Shown: in pieces, positions 17,262 to 26,370 of the stretch | Layout: each line of letters opens with the position of its first letter | How positions within the stretch are numbered: the first letter of the stretch is position 1 | Assembly: GCF_029892565.1 (NCBI RefSeq) | Contig: NZ_JARXVH010000003.1 | Span: 558,001 to 622,000 of the forward strand | Source: Streptomyces pseudovenezuelae | Lineage (GTDB): Bacteria > Actinomycetota > Actinomycetes > Streptomycetales > Streptomycetaceae | Direction: 5' to 3' | DNA length: 64,000 bases | Translations under genes and position numbers: made by a program | Notes under the pieces: model-generated | The model's database searches: none | Seen by the model: the letters and a program-made list of their open reading frames with translations, nothing else | What the model was told of the DNA's origin: nothing

Positions 17262-17983
17262 GCTCGCCCACCTCCGCCCTTCACTGCAGCTGGATCGCTT
17301 GGTCCTGTGTCGCGTGGACCGGTGCTTGGCGGTCCCGCTGCCGGTGGGACGGATGTCCCCTGCGTCCGGTTCCGCCCCCGGCCTCCTTCCTTTCCTTCAC
17401 CTGCGTTTTCCGGCCGCAGGTGGGTGAGGAGGGGGAGCAGTCTGGCTCTGCCGCGCGCACAGCGGCTCTTCACGGTCCCGGTGGGGACGTCGAGCATGCG
17501 GGCGGCTTCGGCGACGGGGTATCCCTGCATGTCCACCAGGACGAGGGCCGCGCGCTGATCGGGCGGCAGCGTGCCGAGGGCTTGCAGGAGCTGGCGGTGC
17601 AGGTCGTTGCGCTCGGCCGGCGCCTCCGCCGACTCGTGCGGTTCCAGGAGCTGCTCGAGCCGCTCGTTGTCGTCGACCGGAGAGGTTTTCCGTGAGGCCG
17701 CCTTGCGGGCCCGGTCGAGACAGGCGTTCACCGTGATCCGGTGCAGCCACGTCGTGACGGCCGACTGGCCGCGGAAGGTGTGGGCGGCCCGGTAGGCGGA
17801 GACGAGGGCGTCCTGCACGGCGTCAGCGGCCTCCTCGCGGTCGCCCAGCGTCCGCAGGGCGACGGCCCAGAGCCGATCACGATGCCGCCGTACGAGCTCA
17901 CCGAAGGCGTCGGGGTCGCCCTCCACGTGGCGGGCGAGCAACTCCTGGTCACTCGCTCCCGCGTATCCGGCGCCTTCCGCCAT
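17258..17983 (-). CDS. sigM: ECF RNA polymerase sigma factor SigM
   Basis: The 241-residue protein has sigma region 2 (DPDAFGELVRRHRDRLWAVALRTLGDREEAADAVQDALVSAYRAAHTF) and region 4 (LPPDQRAALVLVDMQGYPVAEAARMLDVPTGTVKSRCARGRARL). This is an ECF architecture without region 3. About 60 C-terminal residues are Gly/Pro-rich and variable. It is followed by its anti-sigma partner with a four-base overlap and lies 27 bp after the pseudokinase gene. The sigM-trxB-trxA neighbourhood near oriC is also conserved in mycobacteria, which supports the name. Confidence 0.9.
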   Translation of the reverse strand: MAEGAGYAGASDQELLARHVEGDPDAFGELVRRHRDRLWAVALRTLGDREEAADAVQDALVSAYRAAHTFRGQSAVTTWLHRITVNACLDRARKAASRKTSPVDDNERLEQLLEPHESAEAPAERNDLHRQLLQALGTLPPDQRAALVLVDMQGYPVAEAARMLDVPTGTVKSRCARGRARLLPLLTHLRPENAGEGKEGGRGRNRTQGTSVPPAAGPPSTGPRDTGPSDPAAVKGGGGRA

Positions 17984-18010
17984 CTGACCCCCTCCGCCTT
18001 GCCGTCAGCC

Positions 18011-19726
18011 TCAGCTGGTGACCTTGATGTCCGCCACCCGACCGCGGTAGGTGCCGTCTTCCGTCAGCGGCAGCTTGGTCAACCAGACCAGCAGGTAGCG
18101 GGACTTGAGGGTCTCGTCGGGCTTGAGGGTGACGCTCGTACCCGAACCGCCGGCGACCTTCTTGTAGGAGTCGAAGGACGTCGGCTCCGAGCCTGCGTCA
18201 CCGGATGCGGCGCGCAGTTCGACGGACGTGTCCCCCATGAAGGTAACGGTCACCTTGCCGACCTGCTGGACCTTGCCGAGATCAAGGATGACACCGAGGC
18301 CCGACTTGAGGTTGCCGAAGGTGGCGCCCTTGTAGAAGTTCGTCTCCCAGTAGGTCGACGGGCTGTTGTCGTAGGTCTTGCCTATGTCGGCCGGCTTCTC
18401 GGACCCGTCGCCGAACGGGTCGAAGTCCTGAGCGCCGCTGATGGCGATCGGCTTGCTGATCGTCTTCTGCGAGTTCTTGTCGTTGCCGTCCGTCGTCTGC
18501 GTCTGGTTCGTGTCGTCGGACTTGTTGCCCTTGTCCATGAGGGCGTCCGCGAGCTGCCAGCTGCCGAGGCCCAGGGCGGCGATCAGGAGGGCCGAGACGG
18601 CCCACTTGAGGGCCTTGCCGGTGCGGCTCTGCAGCGGGGCCGGCGGCGAGGGCATCTGCTGGGTGGAGCCGGGGTGCGGTGCGGGGCGGCCGTACGAGCC
18701 CTGCTGGTACGTCGTGCGCTGATACTCCGGCGGAGCCGTGAACGCGGGCTCCGGCGGCCTGATGCGCGGCATCTCGCCGACCGCCTTGACCAGTTCCTCC
18801 GGCGTCGTGCACGGCGCCTCGTGACGGGACGCCGTCGCCCCGTCGTTGGCGAGCGCCCGCATGGAGAGCTCGGACAGGCCCCGGTGGACGTGGGCACGCA
18901 CCTGGTCGGGCGCGATAAGGCCGACGTCCTTGGGCAACCCGGCCAGACCGTACGCGTCGTCCTCGTACGGCCAGCGCTGGGTGAGCGCCGCGTACAGGAG
19001 GGCGCCGACGGACTCCGTGTCGGTGCGCTGCGGGGTCTCGGAAGTGATGCCGCGCAGCGCGGCGTTCACGGCGAGGCCGCGGATACGCCACTGACCGCTG
19101 GAGGTGCGCAGCACGGCGTTCGGGTTGAGCCGCAGATGCGCCAGGCCCTCGCGGTGCGCGGCGGCCATCGCCGAGGCGATCTGACTGACCATCTGGTACG
19201 CGTCGTGCGGCTCCAGTGGACCCGGGGCGAGCAACGAGGTCAGCTCGACCGCGTCGGGCAGCCACTCGTGGACGACGTAGACGAGGTCGTCCTCCTCGAC
19301 GGCGTCGAGGACCTGGACGAAGCGCGGGTCGCCGAGCAGTGCCGAGGAGCGGGCCGCTGCCAGGACCGAACGTGCCCGCGCATGGTCCGCGGGCAGGAGG
19401 TGGACGCCTACGGCGCGGCGCAGTTTCTCGTCCACGGCGCGCCAACTGCTGAATCCGTCCAGACGGGTGACGCATTCCTCGAGCCGATACCGCTTGGCGA
19501 GCTTGTGGCCGCTGTGCAGCTCGGGCGGTGAGGCCTTCTCGGGACTCTCGGTCCCGCCACTCCCCTGTGCCTCGTCGTTCTCCGTGTCCCGCTCCCGGTT
19601 CTGGGCCACGCCGTCGGCCGTGGACTGGTCCGCCTCGGCGGTCAGCGGCTCGTCGCCACTGTTGTCTGCCACGTCGACGGCAGCCGTGCTCCGTTCCGCC
19701 ACCGTCGTCCCTGCCTCCCCACTCAT
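18011..19726 (-). CDS. Membrane pseudokinase with C-terminal extracytoplasmic domain
   Basis: I start at ATG 19726, giving 571 residues from MSGEAGTTVAERS; the frame is open to 19804. A Hanks-kinase-like fold spans about residues 90-350, but the catalytic loop reads HREGLAHLRLNPNAV and the DFG position reads RIRGLAV, so the catalytic Asp residues are absent. One transmembrane helix (KWAVSALLIAALGLGSWQLA) precedes an extracytoplasmic domain with a discoidin-like pattern (FDPFGDGSEKPADIG ... STYWETNFY). In mycobacteria the equivalent domains are fused to MurJ and bind FhaA to regulate lipid II flipping. Here murJ is the adjacent gene, so an equivalent role is inferred. Confidence 0.85.
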   Translation of the reverse strand: MSGEAGTTVAERSTAAVDVADNSGDEPLTAEADQSTADGVAQNRERDTENDEAQGSGGTESPEKASPPELHSGHKLAKRYRLEECVTRLDGFSSWRAVDEKLRRAVGVHLLPADHARARSVLAAARSSALLGDPRFVQVLDAVEEDDLVYVVHEWLPDAVELTSLLAPGPLEPHDAYQMVSQIASAMAAAHREGLAHLRLNPNAVLRTSSGQWRIRGLAVNAALRGITSETPQRTDTESVGALLYAALTQRWPYEDDAYGLAGLPKDVGLIAPDQVRAHVHRGLSELSMRALANDGATASRHEAPCTTPEELVKAVGEMPRIRPPEPAFTAPPEYQRTTYQQGSYGRPAPHPGSTQQMPSPPAPLQSRTGKALKWAVSALLIAALGLGSWQLADALMDKGNKSDDTNQTQTTDGNDKNSQKTISKPIAISGAQDFDPFGDGSEKPADIGKTYDNSPSTYWETNFYKGATFGNLKSGLGVILDLGKVQQVGKVTVTFMGDTSVELRAASGDAGSEPTSFDSYKKVAGGSGTSVTLKPDETLKSRYLLVWLTKLPLTEDGTYRGRVADIKVTS

Positions 19727-19840
19727 CGCGCGCCGACCCACTTCCGTGCGCGCTGTCCGACGCCGAACCCAATTGTGCCCACAGTCCGCCGCTATGCACG
19801 ACACACGGTGGCGGACGATGGTTGTGCGCGTACCCCCGCC

Positions 19841-22105
19841 TCAGCGACCCAGACGTCCACGGACCATGCCTACCAGCGAGTTCAACTCCTCGATTCGCAT
19901 GCGCCGGGCCGCGACGAAGAAGATCCCGAGCAGGACCGCCCCACCGGCCAACAGCGCCGCGAAGGACCCGACGACGCCCTGGCCGAGCGTATGACCGATC
20001 CCGTAGCAGGCCGCGCCGCTGAGCAGCGCCGCGGGCAACGAGGCGATGCAGAGCCGCGCGTACGTCCGCAGGACGCGGGTGCCGTCCAGGTCGCCGTCGA
20101 GCCGCTTGCGCAGCCGGTTCCAGGCGACACCGACGCCGATGGCGTAGGCGAGACCGTACGAGGCGGCCATGCCCACCACGGCCCAGCGGGCCGGCAGGAC
20201 GAAGTAACAGGCCACCGAGGCCCCGGCGTTGACCGCCGCCACGATGACCGTGTTGTAGAAGGGCGTCCGGGTGTCCTCGTAGGCGTAGAAGGCGCGCAGG
20301 ACGACGTACTGCACCGAGTACGGGATCAGACCGAGGGCGAAGGCCATCAGCATGAAGCCCATGTTCGTGGCCTCGCTGGTGCCCGAGGAGCCGAAGATCA
20401 GCGTGCACATCGGGATGCCGAGAGCGAGGAGACCGAAGGCGATGGGCACGATCGCCACGGCGGTGGTGCGCAACCCCTGGGAGATGTCGTCGCGGACGGC
20501 GCCGCCGTCGCCCTCGGCGGCCGAGCGCGAGATGCGCGGCAGCAGCGCGGCCATCAAGGAGACGGTGATGATCGCCTGCGGCAGGCCCCAGATCAACTGG
20601 GCGTTGGCGTAGGCGGCGAAGCCGGTGCCGTCGACGGGCGAGGCCTTGCCGGCCGAGGTGGACAGCTGGGTGACGACGAGCGCGCCGGCCTGGTTGGCGA
20701 GGACGAAGAGGACGGTCCACTTGGCGAGCGTCGCGGCCTTGCCGAGCCCGTGGCCCTTCCAGTCGAACCGCAGCCGCATCCGGAACCCGGTCTCCCGCAG
20801 ATACGGGATCATCGCGAGCGCCTGGACGACGAGGCCGAGCAGCACACCGACGCCGAGGAGCCGCTGGGCCTCCGGTGGGATGTTCGTGACCTTCATGCCG
20901 GAGTTCGCGGAGGTGCCGTACACCCAGATGAACATGCCGAGCGTCACGATGATGACGATGTTGTTCAGGACCGGGGTCCACATCATCGCGCCGAACTTGC
21001 CGCGTGCGTTGAGGATCTGGCCCATCACGACGTGGATGCCCATGAAGAAGATCGAGGGCAGGAAGTAGCGGACGAAGGTGACGCCGACCTCGTTGGCCGC
21101 CGGGTCGCTGGCGACGGAGTCGGACAGCAGACGGATCAGGTACGGCGCGGCGAGGATCGCGAGCGCGGTGAGCGCGCCCAGCGCCACCATGACGAGGGTC
21201 AGCAGCCGGTTGGCGAACGCCTCACCGCCGTCCTCGTCCTCCTTCATGGCCCGGACGAGCTGGGGCACGAAGACGGAGTTGAGGCCGCCGCCGACGGTCA
21301 GGATGTAGATCATCGTCGGCAGCTGGTAGGCGACCTGGAAGGTATCGCCGAGCAGGCCGACGCCCAGCGCGGAGACGATCAGCGCGGAGCGGACGAAGCC
21401 GGTGAGGCGGGAGACCATCGTGCCCGCGGCCATGACGGCGCTGGACTTCAGCAGGCCCGTGGCCCGGCCGCCGCCGCCCTTCTTCGCGGCCGGAGGCGCG
21501 GTCGCGACGGACGCGGCGGCGAGGTTCATGGTCCGGTCGTCCACGAGCGGCGGAGCTTCGTACGCGGGCACCGGTTCGGTCCCGCCAGGGGCCGCCGCCG
21601 GACCGGGAACCGACGGGGGACCCGACGCGGGGAAACCGCCTCCCTGCTCCTGGTCCCGGAAGAGGTGCGCGAAGGCGTCCGGTTCGTGGCGCTCCTCACC
21701 GGCCTGGGTCACCAGGTCGTCGACACCGACGTACTGGGTGGTCCGGGGATCGTCGCCGTACGGCAGGTACTGGGTCGCTCCGTCCGGCTCGGGCACCGGC
21801 GGCTGGGCCCACATGCGGGGGTCGGGGGCGTACGGGGACTGGGGCGGCTGGGCGTACAGAGGCTGCTGAGGCTGGTACGTGCCCGGGGGCGGCGGGGGGT
21901 GCGCGGCGCGGTCGTAGAGCGCCTCGGCCACCGGGTCCTGGGCGGTGAGGTCCTGGGCCCGGTAGGGGTCCTGGTCGTAGGCGTCCTGGAGGTACATGTC
22001 GGCGGGGGGCTGCGGCGGTACCTGGCCGGGCTCGGGCGGAGGGTCCTCGGGGTGGCCCGAGCTGCCCGCGCCCTGGCCGCGGTCACCGTCGTACGGCGCG
22101 TTCAT
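19841..22105 (-). CDS. murJ: Lipid II flippase MurJ (MviN)
   Basis: The 754-residue product has about 210 residues of Pro/Gln/Tyr-rich, low-complexity N terminus. The MOP-superfamily flippase core of roughly 14 transmembrane helices follows, beginning near SSAVMAAGTMVSRLTGFVRSALI. Conserved segments include FQVAYQLPTMIYILTVGGGLNSVFVPQLVR and FFMGIHVVMGQILNARGKFGAMMW. MurJ moves lipid II across the cytoplasmic membrane for peptidoglycan synthesis. The long disordered N tail is typical of Streptomyces. It lies in a leftward cluster after the DUF6049 gene and before the pseudokinase. Confidence 0.93.
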   Translation of the reverse strand: MNAPYDGDRGQGAGSSGHPEDPPPEPGQVPPQPPADMYLQDAYDQDPYRAQDLTAQDPVAEALYDRAAHPPPPPGTYQPQQPLYAQPPQSPYAPDPRMWAQPPVPEPDGATQYLPYGDDPRTTQYVGVDDLVTQAGEERHEPDAFAHLFRDQEQGGGFPASGPPSVPGPAAAPGGTEPVPAYEAPPLVDDRTMNLAAASVATAPPAAKKGGGGRATGLLKSSAVMAAGTMVSRLTGFVRSALIVSALGVGLLGDTFQVAYQLPTMIYILTVGGGLNSVFVPQLVRAMKEDEDGGEAFANRLLTLVMVALGALTALAILAAPYLIRLLSDSVASDPAANEVGVTFVRYFLPSIFFMGIHVVMGQILNARGKFGAMMWTPVLNNIVIIVTLGMFIWVYGTSANSGMKVTNIPPEAQRLLGVGVLLGLVVQALAMIPYLRETGFRMRLRFDWKGHGLGKAATLAKWTVLFVLANQAGALVVTQLSTSAGKASPVDGTGFAAYANAQLIWGLPQAIITVSLMAALLPRISRSAAEGDGGAVRDDISQGLRTTAVAIVPIAFGLLALGIPMCTLIFGSSGTSEATNMGFMLMAFALGLIPYSVQYVVLRAFYAYEDTRTPFYNTVIVAAVNAGASVACYFVLPARWAVVGMAASYGLAYAIGVGVAWNRLRKRLDGDLDGTRVLRTYARLCIASLPAALLSGAACYGIGHTLGQGVVGSFAALLAGGAVLLGIFFVAARRMRIEELNSLVGMVRGRLGR

Positions 22106-22148
22106 GGTTACCCCACCTCATTGTCCCGGGCCCATGGCCACGACATCC

Positions 22149-24515
22149 TCAACGGTCCACTCTCTCACCAGTGCTGGACGGGTCCGCGCTTTCCGCTGTG
22201 GTGTCCGGTGTCGGGTCACTCGGCTGCTCCGGGTCGTCTGCCCGGGGTCCGGTGCCGGACTCTTCCGTGAGACGGTCCGAAGGGCCCTCGGGGTTCTCCG
22301 GGCCGTCGGTGGGATCCCCCGCCTCGTCGGGACCGTCGTCCTCGGCCTCGCGGGCGGCCGCCCGCTTGCGCTGGGTGTACATCCGGAAACCGGCGAGGAC
22401 GAGCAGGAGGAAGCCGCCGCCGATGACCAGCATCACGGTGGCCGTGAACTCGGTGACCTTGACGTCGAAGTTGACCGGGGCGCCGTACGGCTGGCCGTCC
22501 TCCGTGTACAGCTGGGCGGTTACCGTGGCCTGGCCGTTGGCCTTGGCCGAGGTGGTGAACTTCACCGTCTGGCTGTGACCGCCGGAGACCGCGACGCGCT
22601 GCTCGAAGTAGTCGTGCCCGCCGATCTGCAGACGCGTCGGGTTCTTCGATGTCAGGCGCAGCACCAGGTGGTCCACGCCCTGCACCAGGTTGTTCTGCAC
22701 GGTCACGGGGATCGTGGCGCTGCGCCCGGACAGCTTGGTGTCGGACTTGTCGATCAGTCTGACCTGGCCGGTGATGTCGTCGAGATACGCCTCCACACCG
22801 GTGCGGAAGCTCGCGGCGGCGTTCGCCCGGCCACGCCACGACGTGGCCATCTCGCGGTTCATGGCCCGCCCGAAGGGGGTCACCACACGGGACTGGTCGG
22901 TGAGGACCACCTTGAAGCTGTCGAGGCTGCTCTGCGTCCTCGCGATCTGCTCGAAGGCCGACCGCGGCAGTTCCTGCTTGCGCAGTGCGGAGGGGTATGC
23001 GGAGGCCGCCGGAACCCTTGTCGTGGCGCCGGAGTCGGGCTTGGCCTTCGCGGCCGCCGTGAGCTCCTGGGACTCGGACCAGTTCCCGCCCTGGAGGGCC
23101 GTCAGCGCGGCGGCCATCGCCTGGGCCTGGCGGGCCGTCGGCATGCGCTGCGGGGCGACGACGATGCTGCGCTGCTGGTCCGTCTGGAGGTTGAGCGACA
23201 GGCTCTGCGCGAGGAACTCCTGTACGGCGAGCGTGGCGCCGGAGGCCTTCGTCAGGTCGCCCTGGAACGCCGTCGACAACCGGGCGTCCGCGACGACCGC
23301 CGTGGTGCCGCCGCCGATCGGGCGGGCCGCGGAGGGCGTGTAGGACAGGCCGCCGGTCTCCTGGAGGCTGTCGCTGCGCGCGATCACCTTGTCGGCCCCC
23401 GCAGAGGTGGCGACCTTGACGATCGACGGGTCGACCGCACCGTCCACGGGCCACGCGAAGTCGGTGCTCGGCGTCACGTGCAGCACCGTGTCCACCGTGG
23501 TGGCGGCGACATCGGTTGCCTCGTTGAGGTGGTTCAGCGAACCGGTGACGCTCGTGCCGTTGTGGGCGAGGGAGGCCAGGTCGGGGTCGGCGAAGGGCAG
23601 CGCGACGACGTCCTTCTCCGCCACCGCGTTCTGCAGCTCGTCGAGAAACGCCTTGGCGACCGCCTGGTGGATGCCGGCCGTGGTGGTGGTGCCGTCGTCG
23701 GACCGGATCCGGTAGCTGCCCGTCATGGCGTCGATCGAGGCCAGCAGGTCCGGATCGATCACCCAGGTGACGTCGAGGTTCTTGCCCAGGGACAGCATCT
23801 GCTCCAGGCGCCCGCCGGCGGAGATCTCCTTGGCGAGGTCGTCGTTGAGGAAGACCGGGGTCTGCTGCTCGTTCGATCCCGTCTCCGCAGTCATGTGCAC
23901 GGTGGAGATCAGCGGCCACAGGAACGTGGTCTTCGTCGTCGTGCCGGCCTCTTCGGGCTGCCACGGCAGGAAGGTCCGCTGGATGCCGAGGACCTGGTCC
24001 CAGGGCTGCGCGGACGTCTGGCCGGACAGCGCAACGGCGAGCGGGTAGACGCCGTCGTCGCCGAGGTCCAGCTTGTCGACCGGCACGGAGATGCTGAAGT
24101 GTTCGGCGACGCCGGGAGTGAGCTTCGAGAACTCCTCGACGTACTTGCCGCCGACCTCCGAGCCGTTCGCCCCCTGGACGTCGTCGCTGTCGTTGGCGGC
24201 GCTCTCGATGGCCGACCGTGTGTTCAGCGGCGATCCCAGGCGCAGGCCCACGTGCGCGTCGGTGACCGCCTGCTTGCCGTTGTTGGTCACCGTGCCCGTC
24301 ACGGTCACCGTGTCGCCGTCCGTCGGGGCGCTGGGGCTGAGCGAGTCCAGGGCCACGGACACCGAACCCGAGTCGGCCGCCTGGGCAGGCGCGGCGGCGG
24401 GCAGCTGGAACAGACCGGCCAGCAGAGGCGCACCGGCGAGCAGTGCTCCGGTGCGCCGCAGCCACCGGCGGGCAGGTGAGGGACTCGTCCCCGGGAAGTC
24501 TGCCGCCTCGGCCAC
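22149..24515 (-). CDS. DUF6049 family secreted/membrane-anchored protein
   Basis: The 788-residue protein has an N-terminal signal sequence (WLRRTGALLAGAPLLAGLFQLPAAAPAQA). A large extracytoplasmic region rich in beta-sandwich-like segments follows. Near the C terminus are one transmembrane helix (FTATVMLVIGGGFLLLVLAGF) and a charged cytoplasmic tail. Its position directly upstream of murJ, opposite the CCA-adding enzyme gene, is conserved in actinobacteria (the mycobacterial counterpart lies beside mviN). A role in envelope assembly with MurJ is inferred from context only; no catalytic motif is visible. Confidence 0.8.
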   Translation of the reverse strand: MAEAADFPGTSPSPARRWLRRTGALLAGAPLLAGLFQLPAAAPAQAADSGSVSVALDSLSPSAPTDGDTVTVTGTVTNNGKQAVTDAHVGLRLGSPLNTRSAIESAANDSDDVQGANGSEVGGKYVEEFSKLTPGVAEHFSISVPVDKLDLGDDGVYPLAVALSGQTSAQPWDQVLGIQRTFLPWQPEEAGTTTKTTFLWPLISTVHMTAETGSNEQQTPVFLNDDLAKEISAGGRLEQMLSLGKNLDVTWVIDPDLLASIDAMTGSYRIRSDDGTTTTAGIHQAVAKAFLDELQNAVAEKDVVALPFADPDLASLAHNGTSVTGSLNHLNEATDVAATTVDTVLHVTPSTDFAWPVDGAVDPSIVKVATSAGADKVIARSDSLQETGGLSYTPSAARPIGGGTTAVVADARLSTAFQGDLTKASGATLAVQEFLAQSLSLNLQTDQQRSIVVAPQRMPTARQAQAMAAALTALQGGNWSESQELTAAAKAKPDSGATTRVPAASAYPSALRKQELPRSAFEQIARTQSSLDSFKVVLTDQSRVVTPFGRAMNREMATSWRGRANAAASFRTGVEAYLDDITGQVRLIDKSDTKLSGRSATIPVTVQNNLVQGVDHLVLRLTSKNPTRLQIGGHDYFEQRVAVSGGHSQTVKFTTSAKANGQATVTAQLYTEDGQPYGAPVNFDVKVTEFTATVMLVIGGGFLLLVLAGFRMYTQRKRAAAREAEDDGPDEAGDPTDGPENPEGPSDRLTEESGTGPRADDPEQPSDPTPDTTAESADPSSTGERVDR

Positions 24516-24734
24516 GCGTTCGCCCGTCCCTCGTCGTCGTCAGTGGTCGTCGGAATGTGCGTCCACGCATGGTAACGATGCGCGCGGAGGGGAAGTGCCG
24601 CGGACTGGTCCACAAGATCGGGGGACCGGGCCAGGTGTCCTGTATATGCAGGTATGGAATACCTGCGACCGCGCACGTCCGGCGGAGCTCTTTGTGGACA
24701 TTTAATGGAGACGCCTGGGGCCGTCCGGGCCACG

Positions 24735-24748
24735 TACCCTCTTCTGTT
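24735..24748 (+). promoter_or_regulatory. Putative leaderless promoter of the CCA-adding enzyme gene
   Basis: TACCCT (24735-24740) ends eight bases before GTG 24749, and no Shine-Dalgarno is present. Transcription would start at or next to the initiation codon. No clear -35 is visible, so confidence is limited. Confidence 0.45.
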
Positions 24749-26191
24749 GTGCCGAACGCCAACGAAGACACCCCCAGCGCCCTCAGTCAGGTGCCGCACC
24801 GCGCGGCGAGTGAATCGCTCCGGGTCGCCCCTGTCGCCGAAGACCTCGCCCGCCGTTTCCAGGAGGCCGGGTTCTCACTCGCCCTGGTAGGCGGCTCGGT
24901 CCGGGACGCGTTGCTCGGCCGGCTCGGCAACGACCTCGACTTCACGACCGACGCCCGCCCCGAGGACGTCCTCAAGATCGTCCGGCCATGGGCGGACGCG
25001 GTGTGGGAGGTCGGTATCGCCTTCGGCACGGTCGGTGCGCAGAAGGACGGCTACCAGATCGAGGTGACCACCTACCGGTCGGAGGCCTACGACCGAACCT
25101 CCCGCAAGCCCGAGGTGTCCTACGGCGACTCCATCGAGGAGGACCTCGTCCGGCGGGACTTCACCGTCAACGCGATGGCCGTCGCGCTCCCGGAGAGGAA
25201 GTTCATCGATCCGCACGGTGGGCTCGACGACCTCGCGGCACGGGTTCTGCGGACCCCGGGCACTCCCGAGGCGTCCTTCTCCGACGATCCGTTGCGGATG
25301 ATGCGCGCGGCGCGCTTCGCCGCCCAGCTCGACTTCGAGGTGGCTCCTGAGGTCGTCGCGGCCATGAAGGACATGGCCGGGCGGATCGAGATCGTCTCGG
25401 CGGAGCGGGTGCGGGACGAGCTGAACAAGCTCATCCTGTCGGCGCACCCACGCAAGGGGCTGACCCTGCTCGTCGACTCCGGCATCGCCGACCACGTCCT
25501 GCCGGAGCTGCCGGCCCTGCGCCTGGAGCGCGACGAGCACCACCGGCACAAGGACGTCTACGACCACACCCTGATCGTCCTGGAGCAGGCGATCGAGCTG
25601 GAGGAGGACGGTCCCGACCTCACCCTCCGGCTGGCCGCACTCCTCCACGACATCGGCAAGCCGCGCACGCGCCGCTTCGAGGAGGACGGCCGGGTCTCGT
25701 TCCACCACCACGAGGTGGTCGGCGCGAAGATGACGAAGAAGCGCATGACGGCGCTCAAGTACTCGAACGAACTGGTGAAGGACGTCTCACATCTGGTCGA
25801 ACTCCACCTGCGCTTCCACGGATACGGCACCGGCGAGTGGACGGACTCGGCGGTCCGCCGCTACGTCCGCGACGCGGGCCCGCTCCTCGACCGACTCCAC
25901 AAGCTGACCCGCTCGGACTGCACGACGCGGAACAAGCGGAAGGCCGCGGCGCTCTCACGGGCGTACGACGGTCTGGAGGAACGGATCGCCCAGTTGCAGG
26001 AGCAGGAGGAGCTCGACTCGATCCGTCCGGACCTCGACGGCAACCAGATCATGGAGATCCTCGGGGTCGGCCCCGGCCCAGCTGTCGGTCGTGCCTACAA
26101 GCAGATGCTGGAGCTCCGGCTGGAGAACGGGCCGATGGGACACGATGCCGCGGTGGCCGCGCTCAAGGAGTGGTGGGCGGAGCAGGACTGA
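24749..26191 (+). CDS. CCA tRNA nucleotidyltransferase
   Basis: I place the start at GTG 24749 (VPNANEDTPSALSQV), giving 480 residues. The upstream open frame runs through the divergent promoter region. The class II nucleotidyltransferase head shows LVGGSVRDALLGRLGNDLDFTTDARPEDV, and EEDLVRRDFTVNAMAV and DDPLRMMRAARFAAQLDFEV complete the core. A C-terminal HD domain includes LAALLHDIGKPRTRRFEEDG. Family members add or repair the 3' CCA of tRNAs; in Streptomyces the homologue has been studied as PcnA. It is divergent from the DUF6049-murJ cluster. Confidence 0.93.
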   Translation: MPNANEDTPSALSQVPHRAASESLRVAPVAEDLARRFQEAGFSLALVGGSVRDALLGRLGNDLDFTTDARPEDVLKIVRPWADAVWEVGIAFGTVGAQKDGYQIEVTTYRSEAYDRTSRKPEVSYGDSIEEDLVRRDFTVNAMAVALPERKFIDPHGGLDDLAARVLRTPGTPEASFSDDPLRMMRAARFAAQLDFEVAPEVVAAMKDMAGRIEIVSAERVRDELNKLILSAHPRKGLTLLVDSGIADHVLPELPALRLERDEHHRHKDVYDHTLIVLEQAIELEEDGPDLTLRLAALLHDIGKPRTRRFEEDGRVSFHHHEVVGAKMTKKRMTALKYSNELVKDVSHLVELHLRFHGYGTGEWTDSAVRRYVRDAGPLLDRLHKLTRSDCTTRNKRKAAALSRAYDGLEERIAQLQEQEELDSIRPDLDGNQIMEILGVGPGPAVGRAYKQMLELRLENGPMGHDAAVAALKEWWAEQD

Positions 26192-26201
26192 GGTTGTGAA
26201 G

Positions 26202-26233
26202 CGGGGTCATGTTTCACGTGAAACATGACCCCG
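26202..26233. other. parS: parS at the centre of a 32 bp perfect palindrome
   Basis: The exact parS GTTTCACGTGAAAC (26211-26224) is flanked by CGGGGTCAT and ATGACCCCG, so the whole 32 bp is a perfect inverted repeat. It begins 10 bp after the CCA-adding enzyme stop, where a terminator is expected. Confidence 0.93.
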
Positions 26234-26262
26234 GATGACGGACGCATCGAGACGGACGCGCC

Positions 26263-26296
26263 AAGGGGCGATGTTTCACGTGAAACATCGCCCCTT
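26263..26296. other. parS: parS at the centre of a 34 bp perfect palindrome
   Basis: An exact parS (26273-26286) is flanked by AAGGGGCGAT and ATCGCCCCTT, making a 34 bp perfect inverted repeat. Together with the preceding one it separates two convergent genes and probably doubles as terminator. Confidence 0.93.
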
Positions 26297-26370
26297 CGGC
26301 ATCTCCGCTACGTCCGCGTGGCCTCTGCCTCTCAGACGTAGCGCCTACTGTCCGGTCTTCACTTCCGGCC

